Positions 23,575 to 35,704 of a DNA stretch of 64,000 bases are shown here, piece by piece. Below the pieces are notes generated by a model that was not told the origin of the DNA, made no database searches, and worked only from the letters and a program-made list of their open reading frames with translations. Position numbers and translations under genes: made by a program. This DNA comes from Cervus elaphus (lineage: Eukaryota; Chordata; Mammalia; Artiodactyla; Cervidae), in assembly GCF_910594005.1 (NCBI RefSeq), contig NC_057838.1, positions 30,186,001 through 30,250,000 of the forward strand, given 5' to 3'. The stretch's first letter is position 1; every line of letters starts with the position of its first letter.

Positions 23575-23960
23575 GGTTAAGGTTAATCAAAGTCAATTGT
23601 GTTTTTATGTATTGGCAGTAAACAATTAGAAAATGAAATTTTTAGAAATTATATTACCACTAACAATTTAGGAATAAATTTCATCAAAATAGCCAGGACT
23701 TTTACAATGGAAGTCATCTGCAATAAGAGAATGAAAATAGAGTGGTATACCATACTCATGGTTTGAGATACTCATTTTTGTTGAGATGACAGTTTTTCCC
23801 AAATTGATCAACATAGTCCCAATCAAAATCGCAGCAGGCACTTTTGTAGGAGTTGACGAACTGATTCTAAAGTTTTTGTGAAAATGCAAATGACCTGATA
23901 ACTGATTTTCACAAAAGATGCCCAAGCATTTGGATCAGGAAAGAATGGTCTTTGCATTCT
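23575..23960 (+). mobile_element. Old L1 ORF2 fragment
   Basis: The plus strand shows CCCAATCAAAATCGCAGCAG and GAACTGATTCTAAAGTTTTT, part of the ORF2 3' half. Frames are broken. Confidence 0.65.
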
Positions 23961-24159
23961 ATTGGCCAAAGTAGGTCCCAAGGCTAGTCCGAATTCAAGG
24001 AATAGCAAAATAGACTTTGTTTCTTGGTTGGAGGGTAGCAAAGTTGCCTTGCTAGGAATATGGAGACAGGGATACATGAAAGACTGAAATCCTTCATAAT
24101 GAAGGATGGATGAAGATCCATCTTTAAGATTCATTGGTACCAACTCTATTCATGGGAGT

Positions 24160-24320
24160 TTCAGTTCAAAGTCCACCTCCTCTGAGAAGCCTTCCTAGAT
24201 TGTTCTACCTCTAGGTGACCCAGTTATCGTTTATCACACTGCCCTGTTCAGCTCTTTCATATCCCTACAGTCTCATTCATCTGTTTCTTTGTTCATTGTC
24301 TGTCTTCCCTGTTAGGATAT
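24160..24320 (+). repeat. L2 fragment
   Basis: GTCCACCTCCTCTGAGAAGC, CTTCCTAGATTG and CATTGTCTGTCTTCCCTGTT match the L2 3' region. Confidence 0.7.
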
Positions 24321-24679
24321 GATTATAGTTTAGGATGGCTCTGAAGAAAGTAGAAAGAAATGAAGTTGGAAGAGTATCCAGAGGCTGGGCCAGAGAGGCT
24401 TGGAATGTCCCAGTAAGGAGTGTAGACATGAAGTTGTAGAGAAGCAAAGAATCAGAAAGTTAGAGCAAGGTCATGACCAGGGTTATTGGATAACCCTGAT
24501 ATCTTCTAAAAGGTTCTTGTGACAAGGGCAGTGGGGTAAAATTCTTTTTTGGGGGGTGTCCGAAGGGAGAATTAGAGAGGGTGAAAACAGGGGCCTTTGA
24601 GGGTGTGACAGTCTGAGTGAACGTGAACAATGGGTCAGTGGAGTTGAAGAGGTGGGTCTCTGAACTCTGATAAGCCCAG

Positions 24680-24702
24680 CCCCCCCCCCTTTTTTTTTTT
24701 TT
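24680..24702. repeat. C10-T13 homopolymer pair
   Basis: Ten C followed by thirteen T, then CAGCAG. It looks like a perfect polypyrimidine tract and AG, but no exon is supported after it. Confidence 0.8.
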
Positions 24703-25257
24703 CAGCAGAATGTGGACATTTAGATGTTCTCTGTGGAATCTCACAATTTTTCATCGTTGGCAACTAATAAAAATGCTTCAACTCTTGCTGGTGTGGAGGG
24801 GGGTGCTATGGCCTGAGTCCCACTGGACAGCTCTCTGCCAAGCATAATATAGTCCTGATTTCAAAGGCGTAATTGTAGCTTAACTTGAATGCCTGGAACC
24901 CGGGTTATTGCGCCGAATGACTTGTGTGTGCAGCCCGAGCTGGGGCACCCAGGAGACCAGGTCAGGAGGTTGGGGTGGGGGGGGGGGGCGGCGGGCAAGA
25001 GCCAGAGTGGGCTGTGGGCCCCACGGTGGGAGGAGGCCCAGCTCTCCATCCTGCCTGGAGGAAGCCTGGATTCTAACACACGAGTGGTCAAGGTACAGTT
25101 CTGCCACTTCTTCACTTCAGTCTCTTCCTTCCAACATAGAAACAGTAATCCGTCCTTCTTAGAGCTGGTTGGTGGAGAAAACAAGGGCAGGTAATTACAT
25201 CTGTGGTGATGACCGTCTGCCACATGCAGCTGTCTGTTCTCTGCCTAAATGAATGCA

Positions 25258-25425
25258 TTTAACACTCACAGCAATTCTCTGAGGGCCTTATTATGTACTA
25301 CTTTTTATGTGGGTAAACTGAGGTGCAGAGAAGTTAAGTAACTTGTCCAAGTCTGCACAGCCGGGACGTGGCAGAACAGGGTTTCCCCAGGCTTCAGTGC
25401 CTCCACCCACTGTGCTATCCTCTGA
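25258..25425 (-). repeat. MIR element
   Basis: GGTAAACTGAGGTGCAGAGA, AGTTAAGTAACTTGTCCAAG and CACCCACTGTGCTATCC form a good antisense MIR. Confidence 0.8.
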
Positions 25426-25459
25426 GATGTGGACGATCCTGACACTTCCTAGGCCCTCA

Positions 25460-25600
25460 GCCAAGTTATTCATTTATTCAGTTGATATTTATTATGCTCC
25501 TGCTGTGTGCTGGGCAGTGTGCTAGGCTCTGGAGGTAGGGCAGTGGGCTGGGCAGGTGGGGCTCCTGCCCCCGTGTGATCTTCACATGGGGTTTATGAGT
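25460..25600 (-). repeat. L2 3' end
   Basis: CATTTATTCAGTTGATATTT, ATTATGCTCCTGCTGTGTGC and GTGTGCTAGGCTCTGG are the antisense L2 terminus. Confidence 0.7.
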
Positions 25601-25602
25601 GC

Positions 25603-25803
25603 CAGGCTCTGGCGGCTCAGTGATAAAGAATCCACCTGCAATGCGGGAGACCTGGGTTCAATCCCTGGATTGGGAAGATCCTCTGAAGGAGGGCATGGCA
25701 ACCCACTCCAGTATTCTTGCCTGGAGAATCCCATGGACAGAGGAGCCTGGTGGGCTACAGTCCACGGGATCGCAGAGTTAGACACGACTGAGCGACTAAC
25801 ACA
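25603..25803 (+). mobile_element. Bov-tA-type SINE
   Basis: Full-length copy with the tRNA-like head (GATAAAGAATCCACCTGCAA, GGTTCAATCCC), CCACTCCAGTATTCTTGCC and the tail ACACGACTGAGCGACTAACA. It lies next to an L2 tail. Confidence 0.92.
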
Positions 25804-26456
25804 GGCCCTGTGTTTGCCGGTAGGAGACTGTATTCAAATGTAGGTCTTAATACTGTTTATGTGTCACGAGGCCAACAGATCAGGACAGGGCAGCCCTTGA
25901 AAAGAGAGTCTGTTGCTCATTCCCAAAAGGAGGGACTCATAATGCCACGGAGGGCTATGCAGGGAAACGGCGGGGTCCTCAGGAGGCAGGAAGAGAGAGG
26001 AGGAAGAGTGGGCAGGGCCTTTATTGTGGTTTGCACAGGAAGGCATGGGAGAGGCAAGGTGAATAAGCTGAGCTGTCTAGGGCTGGGTAGTTTGGAGAAT
26101 TTTATGTGAGCTCTGGACTTACAGGAGGGTCGGTCCCTTCTTGTCCAGTATGCAGCTTGGGGGTGACTTGGGGCAGGGGAATAGTGTCTCAAATTGCAGG
26201 AGTCTGATCAAAGGTGATGGATGAAGGGCAGGATCAGATTGGTTTCCATATCAAAGGACTGTTGTTTAAGATCTCTAAGGAGTGACCAGCCCTGGGAGAG
26301 ATAGTCAAGAATACAGAAAGTTAAGAAAATGCAGTTAATATAAAGACATCTTCTCTGCATGAAACAGACATGGTTCTGCCCTGGAGAAGCTTTCAGGCCA
26401 GGATGGGAGGACAGAACAATAGCAAACTCAAATATAGGCTGTTCATTCCTCTGTCG

Positions 26457-26610
26457 AGCATTTATTCATTCGTTTAGCCCGATTTATTGCGTGCCTACTC
26501 TGTGCTGGACACTGTTGACAATCCTGAGGGATAAAACATGAACAAGGCCCCTGTTTCATGAAGCTTACATTCAGGTGGAAAAATAAGAAGAAACTAAGAA
26601 AATAAACACG
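26457..26610 (-). repeat. L2 3' end
   Basis: GCATTTATTCATTCGTTTAG, CGTGCCTACTCTGTGCTGGA, GAAGCTTACATTCAGGTGGA: a clear antisense L2 terminus. Confidence 0.8.
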
Positions 26611-26639
26611 ATCCACCCCTATATGTTGCACATAAGAAA

Positions 26640-27300
26640 ATAGAGTTTTAAGTCATGTAAGAAATATATGTGTCTTGGTCTCTGCTCCTGCTTCCTGACA
26701 CAAAATTCCTAACACTCTTGTAATTTCCTAGGTGAGAGGAGATCTTTGGTTCTATTGAGGCCTCCCTGGTTGGGCTCCTGAATGGGGCCAGTCACCAGAA
26801 AGACCAAATCCTGATTGGGGCTTTCAGCTCCCTCCCCCAATCTAGAAAGAAGGGAGAAGGACTGGAAATTGAGTTAATAAGGGATCAGGTCCAAGTGATG
26901 AAGCCTCCATAACAATCTGTAAATCATGGGGTTTGGAGAGCTCGCAGAGTGGTAAACACATCCATGTGTCGGGCGGGGTGGGAGTGATGTTCTCCAGCTC
27001 TGTACTTGGGACCCTTCCAGACCTCACCCTGTGTCCCTCTGCCTGACTATTCATCCGTATCCTTTATCGTGTCCTACAGTAAACATGTAAACATTACTGA
27101 GTTCTCTAGCCAGGTATCAAACCCGTGGAGGTGGTCGTGAGAACCCTGATTCATGTCTGGTTGGTCAGAAGTACAGGTGACGACTGGGGACCCGCGGTGG
27201 GTGCCTGGAATGGGCGCAGTGTTGTGGGGCTGAGCCTTTAGCCTGTCGGATCAGTGTCAGAACTGAATGGCTGGACACTCAGCTGGTGTCAGAGAATGGG
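26640..27300 (+). repeat. Old LTR-like repeat, copy 2 (family unresolved)
   Basis: AAGTGATGAAGCCTCCATAA, ACATTACTGAGTTCTCTAGC, GGTTGGTCAGAAGTACAGGT and CACTCAGCTGGTGTCAGAGA follow the layout of an old mammalian repeat related to the 18640 segment. Borders are uncertain. Confidence 0.4.
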
Positions 27301-30253
27301 TGAGTCTGGGAAAGACCCCCGCCTCTGGTCCCAGAAGTGCGCTATGAATTGCGAGCATACTGAGTTGGACAGAGGAGGGTCTTTCCTTAGTCGGTGTAGA
27401 GAAGTTCTTGTGCCCCAGGCAGGGATGTGACATAGAGTGACTGGGGATGGGCCTTACGGATCAGATGGTGGGGCAGCGTCTCTGGAGAGCTGGCATCCGA
27501 GTGATGCTGGGTGGCAACGTGGAGCTGGTGTGTGACGACCTGGGGAAGAGGAAGCATCCCTGTACCCAGCAAGTGCAAAGGTCCTGGGGCTGCTATAGCT
27601 CAGCATCGTGGAGAGGCCTGTGTGGCTGGAACCTAATGAGTGAAGGCGGGGGTGAGGGACGGGGAGATTCGGGAGGTTGGCAGGCGCTGAATTATTCCCA
27701 GCCACAGGAAAGAGACTGGACTGGGTGCTATGGGGGACACCATCAGGCTGTGAGCAGGATGGGACTTGGGTATGTCAGCACCAGCTGTGAAGAATGGGTC
27801 ATGTGTGGACAGTTGGGAGGCAAGTGCCAGGTGCTAACCTGGACAATGAGAGCGCCCTGGGACGGATCCTCAGGGACTCCCAGTGTCGAGAGCAGAGAGC
27901 ACTAGAGACCAGACCTCATAAACCTGGGACAGAGCCCCCCACCCGCAACACGCCAGCCTCTTCATGGGGTTTCTGACCTGCTCTACTTTCCCTTTGACAT
28001 TTCTCTTCTGCTGTGAAACCAGCAAAGCTTCTTGTCAAGTGGCCCCTTGTGGAGCCTTGTTGAGGCCTGGCAGAGTCAGGCTTCGCCCCGAGTGCCGGGG
28101 AAGAGCCCATGATGGATTGTTCTGGACCCTGAGTTTCCCTGTCTGGGAACAGAGCGCCAGGACCCTGGCCCCTGCCTTGAGCCAGGGAGCGCTTCTAGGG
28201 CCGTGAGCTGTCTGTCCAACCTCCTGTTGTACTTCTCGAGTGTTTCCCAGGCCAGCTAATATTTTAACATGGATTCTGTGAGAATGGAGGTCATATTTGC
28301 CTCTCAGTTCATTGAACTGCAGTTAAACCCTGGTTCACGCAGGGTTTTTCTGAGCCGGCAGGAACCAGGCCATTGTGGATGAAACTAATTGGGGTGGCGG
28401 GATTCTGTTTGCCTTTAAACTGCCTGCCCTGCAGGCAAAATATATGGGCAGAGTTACAATAAAACAAAAATTCGAGTCTTTGTTCAATATCAGTTCCTCC
28501 TTTGCTTGCCAACCTCAATTAACTTCTCTGACCTTAGGCAAAAAATGACAAGGAAAACAACAAAAATAGTGGCAAAAACAGCCTTAGTGATTGCCGCCTG
28601 CTTCACTGGTTACTAGCACTGCTTTTACAGTGGAGGTGAAAGGTCTCAGGACAAGGAACCAGGAAATCGGGTGTCCAGTCCCAGTTCTGTCCCTTCCCAG
28701 CTGTGTGGCCCTCAGGCCTGTTTCCTCACAAGTAAAATCCCTTCCACCCAGGTCATCATCAGTCCTGGTTTGTCGGCTGTCGGCCAAGTGACCCGAGGCT
28801 TGTTCCATAACCTTCCTGAGCCAGTTTCATCATTTGCAAAAAGGAGATGAGTAACCTGCAGTGGGAGGGTCCCCAGAAACACTGTTTCTCAGCTGTATTA
28901 TTGATAAAATATAGTAACGTCCGCTTACTTGAACGGTCTTGACATTTCGCCCAGAATAATCTTCCTTGGCTCCACGCTGGATATCTGGCAATCTTCAGTG
29001 ACAGTCAAGGAAATAAACACAGTGGTTTTGAGCTTGCTTTCCTAACAGCCACAGAGTCAGTCAGTTTAGGGGGAAAAGCAGGACAGAGCTAGTCCTTGTA
29101 GTGATGTAAGACCGAGAGCCACAACCGCATTTTATGTTTAGGATCTGTTGTCTCCTGACAGAGGCCGAGGTAGGTCAGACAGAAGAGGGGACCCCCAGAG
29201 CAGCTCCAGGTCCTCCTCAAGGCTGGGTGGCTGGCGTCAGCATCTCGGGTGGGCTGGGCCCCCGTCCTTTACCTGCAGGACCCTGAAGCTGGCCTGGAAA
29301 TCAGCTGCCCTGGGGCCACGATGCAGCTCCAACTGCTTGGCTAGTTAAGCAAATCGAACGTGTGAAAACTCCCCTCAGTTCGCCTCCTATCCATCACCGT
29401 GTGGGTTGTTTGGACAAGAGCTGGGGTGGTGGTTTCCACTTGCAGCATGTAGTGAGAGGCTAAGCTTTACAGGAGTTGAAGGAGAGCCATGAACATGACC
29501 TGTCCATCTTGGGCCCAAAGACCACTGGCCTTGTCAGAGTCCCCTGCCCTCAGACCTGAACTGTGTAGTCAAATAAATGGTCTGTTTTGCTTTCTCTTTC
29601 CTCCTAATGCCCTTCCTTAAGGAACTTCCAGAAGGAGGGGGTGGGTCTGGCTTCTGCTCCTGCCTCAAGGATGAGCCTTAATGTCAAGAGCCCCACCCCA
29701 CCTCGCCCCCGTGGTTCCTGGGAGCCCTGGGGTCTGTATGGAGGCCTCGTCAGTTTAGTGCATATGTGAATTGGGTGGGTCTCTGGCTGCCTTCCCCCTG
29801 CTCGTGCTTATAGCCCTGCTTTCATTTATTTCATGTATGAGGAAACTGTATAAATTTTACTGACATAGAGCATTTGGACAGTGCTTGCACATGCCTGAGT
29901 TAGGCCATCAGGGGCTGCCGAGAGAATGTCCTTCTCAAACCGGATTAACAGAAAGCCGATGTTTCTTCTGAGAATGTCAGAGAAGCAGGCAGCGCATGAC
30001 TAGGACTCTTTACAATATACACAGACCATTCCCATCCCATCTCTCCTTTGGTCCGCAGCGGTGCTGAGGGGTGTGTGGGAGGGATGCTCTCGGCCCGGTT
30101 TTGCAGGTGATACTGAGGTGAGAAAGCTCTTGGGGAGCAGGAAAGCCCAGGGCTGAGCTCCAGCTTCCTGCCTTCTGGGCCAGTTTCCTGTCATCCTCTT
30201 TCTAGAACCACCCCCCAAAGAAAGAAGGCCCTGACTAGAAAAAGTCTAAGTTA
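27301..30253. other. Mostly unique intergenic sequence
   Basis: GC-rich with scattered short frames and a MIR at 28650. A balanced stretch at 28300-28460 may be conserved non-coding DNA. No gene is supported. Confidence 0.5.
28650..28860 (+). repeat. MIR fragments
   Basis: CCAGTCCCAGTTCTGTCCCT, CAGCTGTGTGGCCCTCAGGC and later CAGTTTCATCATTTGCAAAA. Confidence 0.55.
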
Positions 30254-30722
30254 ATGATGTTTGTGGGAATACACCACCCCCAAATGAACTGAAGTTTATG
30301 GAGAAGCAGCAAATGTAGGAAAACCTGTAAAAACAGGGCACAGGAGGAAATTTAGGTTCACAAGAAATTTCTATTCATAAAGATGACTTCCTGTCTCTAT
30401 ATTATCAGCAGGGGACTGTTTATCACTCTTATTCACAGAGAAAGCTTAGACTTAAACCTGCCTAACAAACCCTCCTAAACAACCCTTGTTTACTGCACTT
30501 TTCCTGGTTACCTTCCTGTAACTTGACCAGCTCCCGTATCTCGAAGCCCAAACCCCCTTTCCTTTGTTTAGCCTGAAATGTGTGCTATAAATCTCATTCA
30601 TCTAGCTGAATCTTTGAGCCATAGTTTCCTTTGTCAACTTCTGGGCACAGGTATGCAATTAAAAGATTTTTTCCTTTTGTTAATCTTTCTTTCAGTAGTT
30701 TGATTGGTGGGCCCCAGCCAAC
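30254..30722 (+). repeat. Probable class I ERV solo LTR
   Basis: The segment has LTR-like order: GCTATAAATCTC (TATA-like, near 30583), a polyadenylation-like AATTAAAA (near 30657) and a TTTGATTGGTGGGCCCCAGC end seen in ruminant class I LTRs. No gag, pol or env frame flanks it, so it would be a solo LTR. Family and exact borders are uncertain. Confidence 0.45.
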
Positions 30723-31099
30723 GAAAAAGAAGTTTTTCCTCCCTGTGCTAGCCTGCCAGCCATACCCAGATCCCAGGTCACAGAGAGATGGGTGCAAAAT
30801 GGTGTCCTCGTCATCAGGAACCTTGGAAAGTTCCTCTGTCTATGTAACAACTGGGACTGACTCCTCTGATGGGTCTTTCGGTGCTGGAGTGTCATGTACT
30901 TCCTCTTCCTAAACTTTTCCTTACAACTCTGCAGCGTCTGGCCTCAAGTTGTTACTTTTGAAAGCCAGTTCATGTGCCCGGCGGGCAGTGAGGCATCAGA
31001 GTGTGAGGTAGAGAAAGGTTTTTGCAGGCCCATGCTAGGAGATGAGTGGCTTGTGCCCTCCAAGCCTCAAGCTGCAGGGTTTCAGCAAAGCTCTTTTTA

Positions 31100-31407
31100 T
31101 CTCTCTAGATATCTATGTTTGGTTGTACTGGGTCTTCATTGCTGCCTGTGGGCTTTCTCTATAGTTGTGACAAGGGGTGACTACTCTCTAGTTGCGGCGC
31201 ATGGGCTTCTCATTGTGGCAGCTTCTCTTGCTGCCCAGCACACGCTCTATGCATGTGAGTTTCTGTAGTTGCAGCACTTGAGTTCAGTAGTTCTGGCTTC
31301 TGGGCTTAGTTGCTCCGAGGCCCGTGGAATCTTCCTGGACCAGGGATTGGACCTGTGTCCCCTGCAGTGACAGATGGATTCTTATCCACTGTCCCACCAG
31401 GGAAGTC
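31100..31407 (-). mobile_element. CHR-2-type SINE (cetartiodactyl, tRNA-derived)
   Basis: The reverse strand begins GGACTTCCCTGGTGGGACAG and runs into the CAACTA/GAAGCC-rich body typical of CHR-2. Target-site duplication: CAGCAAAGCTCTTTTTA (31083-31099) and CAGCAAAGTTCTTTTTTA (from 31408), almost identical. Confidence 0.88.
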
Positions 31408-31741
31408 CAGCAAAGTTCTTTTTTAAGGGGGAATGAGGGAGGGCTATGGTTGGTTGTTGCAAGTTTCTTGATGTTGGAATCCTTTGTTCTTGTAGCTGTT
31501 TACCTAAATCATGTCATGATGTTCCTGTAACTCTCCAACAAGACAAATGTTTTTCTCTGTTCTGCAGCTTTTTGCCTCTATATGGATGGAAAAGTGTTAT
31601 ACCCTTTAGAATGGGTTATCCTTTATATTTCAGGCTATAGGTAGCATTCTTAACTGAAGCAAAAGTATTAGAATGCAAATGTTAAAGTAGAAGAAACAGA
31701 TTCAACATGGAGTCAGATTTGTTCTTCCCTATTACAAAGTT

Positions 31742-31956
31742 GCTTCCCAGGTAGCACAGTCATAAAGAATATGTCTATCAGTGCAGGAGATGTAGGACAC
31801 GTGGGTTTGATCCCTGGGTTGGAAAGAGCCCCTGGAGTAGGAAGTGGCAAAACTACTCCAGTATTCTTGCCTATAGAATCCCGTGGACAGAGGAGCTACA
31901 GCCCATGGGGTTGCAAGGAGTCGGACATAACCAAGCAACTGAGCATGCACACGCAC
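31742..31956 (+). mobile_element. Bov-tA-type SINE
   Basis: Full-length, rather diverged copy. It is flanked by ATTACAAAGTT (31731-31741) and ATTACACAGTT (31957-31967), an 11-bp target-site duplication with one mismatch. Confidence 0.9.
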
Positions 31957-32910
31957 ATTACACAGTTACCTGGGGTGGGTGGGGACAGGCTGACAAACCT
32001 TCTTCTTCTTCCCCACTGACAGGAAGACCAGCGGGGCCTGCATCTCTAATGTAGTCATTTAGACTGCTGCCCAGGTGCCTGCAGATGACTTAGCCTTTTA
32101 CATAAGAGCCATCTAATTTTAAAGAATGATAGAAAAAAAAAAAAAGAATGATAGAAAATTTCTCTGGTTCTTCATTATAAATGGAACAGACAAAATTCAC
32201 CTATTCTAAATACTATTCCTTTCCTCTTGGTAAGTTTCCTAGCTTGGAGGATACCACATGGTGTCCTAATGGTTGGAACTGGGTTTGCCTTCAGAACAGA
32301 AGGAAGTTTCTTAGAGTGAACAGTGCCCCAGCCCCAGTGTGAGATGGATCCCCATGTCACTCTCTGTATGAAGCCAGTGGCTGGATTTTGGGGCCATGTG
32401 TGCGTTCTCCTGTGGGATTCTCTCGCCAGGCAACAGATGGCAGTTTCAATTTGGGCAGAATCTGGAAGATCTCACTCTGACTGACAGATGGACAGCCTGA
32501 CAACAACCAAACTGAAATAGACGCGTGTACCCATCAGAAGGCACTTGAAACTCTGAATATGGAAGAAGAAATAAGAGTTAGAAGAAAAGCCAGCTTCCGA
32601 GGCCATGGCAGGCTGCCAGGTATTTTCTGACTTCACAGCAGTTCAGAGGATGTGTCTCTGGAGCCACGTAAACTTGTTCATCCTTCTAGCATGAGGTGTT
32701 TTCATTTTAGGCTGTGGGTGTTTCATCTAGAATGCTTGGTATTTTCTTCCAGGCCTCTATTTTAATAATCTTTTGATTTTAAAAAAAATGTTTTCTTTAA
32801 AAAACGATGAATACATAGGTATAATCACAGCTCATTCCCTCAGACCCACATGCTCATGTGGAATTTGTGATCATTCAGCTTCTACAGAATTGATTCCTTT
32901 TAGGGAAGTT

Positions 32911-33031
32911 GCATGCGTGCTCAGTCACGTCCAACTCTTTGCGATCCCATGGGCTACAGCGTGTCAGGCTTCTCTGTCCATGGGATTCTCCAGGCAAGAA
33001 TACTGGAGTGGGCTGTCATTTCCTCCTCCAG
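32911..33031 (-). mobile_element. Bov-tA-type SINE, 5' truncated
   Basis: Reverse-strand 3' portion (GTGCTCAGTCACGTCCAACT to TACTGGAGTGGGCTGTCATT). It is flanked by TTAGGGAAGTT and TTAGGAAAGTT, a likely target-site duplication. Confidence 0.9.
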
Positions 33032-33161
33032 TTAGGAAAGTTATATCAGTCATATATGGTAGGGAAACCACTTTGGGGATAGTAGCGGGATTTTGGGTAG
33101 TTGGTGGCAGGGATACATAAAACTTCTGAAAGTAAATTATAATTTTCTTTTTTATAATTTC

Positions 33162-33612
33162 CTTTTTTTAATTGAAGTGTAGTTGATTTACAATGTTGTG
33201 CCCATGTCTGCTGTATAGCAAAGTGACTTAGTTATACACGTAAAGATATTCTTTTCCTCATGGCTTATCATAGAATACTGAATGTAGTTCCCTGTGGTAT
33301 ACAGGACGTTGTTGTTTATCCATCCTATATATAGTAATTTATATCTGCCAATCCCAAACCCCAGTCCTTCCCTCCTCAACCAGCCTCCCCCTTGGCAACC
33401 ACAAGTCCATTCTCTGTGTCTGTGAGTCTGTTTTTATTTTGTGGATAGGTTCGTTTGTGCCATATTTTAGATTCCATGTGAGTGACGTCATATGATGTTT
33501 GTCTTTCTGTGACTTCCTTCGCTTGGTGTGGCCATCTCTAGTTGCATCCATGTCGCTACAGTTGGCATCGTTTCATTCTTTCTCATGGCTAAGCTGTATT
33601 CCATTGCATGTA
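33162..33612 (-). mobile_element. L1 3' end
   Basis: Antisense L1 beginning TTAATTGAAGTGTAGTTGAT and running to GCTAAGCTGTATTCCATTGC. Minus-strand frames show GRHTKRR-like L1 ORF2 end remnants. It is truncated at 5'. Confidence 0.9.
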
Positions 33613-34091
33613 AAATTTTCAGTCTCTGGTTCCACCCGATTCCCATCCGTTTACCAAAGTTTGGTAACCATAGTTTCTCCTAGATGGAAAAGCGCTGGTT
33701 GCCCTGACCTAGAGCTCTGGCTCGTCACACCCTGTTGTGCTGTGATGGGAGCCAAAGAACACCATGTCTTAGAGTGGACCCTCGGAGGAGGGTTTCCTCC
33801 ATGAGTTGTTGCCAGTTGATCTGTGGTATCCTCCATGGGTTTTTGTTCACCACTCGTACCATTCATTCAACTGACAACTTTGCTGCAGGGTGAAACTTGA
33901 CCACTTGTCACTCAGAGATAAGCCCCCATCCTAGGAATGTCGTGTTTTCATTTCATGTGTACTTTAGAACCAGGAAAACAAGATAGTTTACCTCCACTGT
34001 CTGTCCCTGCACACTCCCAGAGGACAGCACTTTACCAACTAGAAAGATGCATGTGGCATTTAAAAAACCCTCATTTAGAAGGGATAGTTGT

Positions 34092-34143
34092 TCATGGTGC
34101 AAAGAGTCAGACACGACTGAGTGACTTCACTTTCACTTTCATG
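34092..34143 (+). mobile_element. Bov SINE or BovB 3' tail fragment
   Basis: Short piece ATGGTGCAAAGAGTCAGACA followed by CGACTGAGTGACTTCACTTT, the shared 3' end of Bov-tA and BovB. The rest of the element is absent. Confidence 0.7.
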
Positions 34144-34654
34144 TGGTATATACACAAAAATCAATGGTATAGAAGGGATAGTTGGTGAAAATAGAGAGCA
34201 TCCCCCCCCGCCTCCGCCCCCTGACCCTGCTTGTGGAATTAGCTAAGTGAATGCTGGCTCACTGGCCACACCCATCCCACCTCCAGTCATTTACCGGCAC
34301 ATGGAGTGCCTGTTTGTTTCCGCGTGGTCTGTGGCTGCTCACCCGACACTGTGGCAGCGTTGAGTAGTTGCAACAGAGGCCGTGTGGCCCACAAAGCCTA
34401 GAGTATTTACTGTCTGGCCCCTACAGAGACGTGTTGCTGACTCCTGGCCTTGGGTTGGGGCGATGCAAACGGGCTGCCTTCAGAGCAGTTGTAGCAACAG
34501 GTATGTTTTGTGGGTGTGTTAGAAAGCAAAGTGACCAGCAGCCACACAAGCTGCTTGGCCCCTGCTGTTGGCACATGGCCTGCTTCACGGATGTCTCCCA
34601 TCACCTGGTCCCTGTAGGCACTAGAGTCCCATCCCTGGTTAGCAGGTTCAGGAA

Positions 34655-34775
34655 GGTTGTGGGCTTTGAAGCCAGGAGGCCTGGGTGGTGGTCTTGGCCC
34701 TGCTTTGAGCTCACAGTGTGACCCTGATAAAGCTCTCTTACTCTATGGTCTGAGTTTGCTCACTTCTCAGGCAAG
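34655..34775 (+). repeat. MIR fragment
   Basis: GGCTTTGAAGCCAGGAGGCC, TGGGTGGTGGTCTTGGCCCT and CTCACAGTGTGACCCTGATA. Confidence 0.55.
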
Positions 34776-34926
34776 GGGTCAGGTTGCCTGGCCTCAGATC
34801 AGCCTTTGCAAGTCTAACATGCTCCAGCCTGGCTACACTGAGGGTGATCCTTAGGCCAACTGCATCGCCACCTGGACCTTGTTAGAGAGGCAGAGTCTCA
34901 GGCCCCACCCCAGACCTACTGAATCG

Positions 34927-35095
34927 GTTGTTCAGTCACTAAGTCGTGTCTGATTCTTTGCGACCCCGTGGACTGCAGCACGCCAGACTTCCCTATCCTT
35001 CACTGTCTCTGAAACTTTCTCAAACTCATGTCCACTGAGTCAGTGATGCCATCCGATCAGAATTGAATCCGAACCCACATTTAACAATCTCCCCA
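34927..35095 (-). mobile_element. BovB 3' terminal fragment, diverged
   Basis: Reverse-strand BovB tail: TTGTTCAGTCACTAAGTCGT, GCAGCACGCCAGACTTCCCT, TGAGTCAGTGATGCCATCC. It is more diverged than the other copies. Confidence 0.82.
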
Positions 35096-35185
35096 GGCAA
35101 TTCTTCCAAACACTACATCTGAGAGGCCTTCCTCAAGAATGTCACCTTCCTCAAGATTGTCACCTTCCTGGTGTCAGCAGTGAAT

Positions 35186-35310
35186 GCGTGCTTAGTCACT
35201 TTAGTTGTGTCCGATTCTCTGTGACCCCATGGACCATAGTCTGCCAGGGTCCTCTATCCATGGGCTTCTCCAGGCAAGAATACCAGAGTGGGTTGCCATT
35301 TCCTTCTCCA
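35186..35310 (-). mobile_element. Bov-tA-type SINE, 5' truncated
   Basis: Reverse-strand 3' portion ending in CCATTTCCTTCTCCA. It is flanked by a perfect 10-bp duplication AGCAGTGAAT (35176-35185 and 35311-35320). Confidence 0.92.
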
Positions 35311-35535
35311 AGCAGTGAATACTGGGCTCCATGTTTTAAATCAGAGGCCTTTGGGGATTTCAATTCCTGAGCAGTTGAGCTCAGTCTTCGACTGAATTAA
35401 GTGAGACATAAAATGTATAACATTTTCAGAGGAATGTTTCCCCTACCTTTCCCCAGGTATTCCCTTAAGACTTCGTGGAACTCATTGTTATGAGTCTGGG
35501 GGGTCAGCAGGGCCACTCACTATTCTTGTTTTTGT

Positions 35536-35702
35536 TTTTAATGTTTAACTGAAGTATAGTTGATTTACAAAGTTGTGTTAATTTCTGCTGTACAGTGAAA
35601 TGACTCAGTTATACCCATATATGCATTTTTTAAAATATTCTATTCCATTATGGTTTATCCTAGGATATTGAATATAGTTCACTATGCTCTACATTCTACA
35701 TC
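35536..35702 (-). mobile_element. L1 3' end, short
   Basis: Antisense L1 tail, TTTAACTGAAGTATAGTTGA to TATAGTTCACTATGCTCTAC, the same region as the starts of the 5.5-kb and 33-kb copies. Confidence 0.87.
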
Positions 35703-35704
35703 TT

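Noticed and set aside
24680..24706. Strong-looking polypyrimidine tract and CAG, as if a 3' splice site
   Set aside because: No coding sequence, donor or partner exon follows; a homopolymer run explains it.
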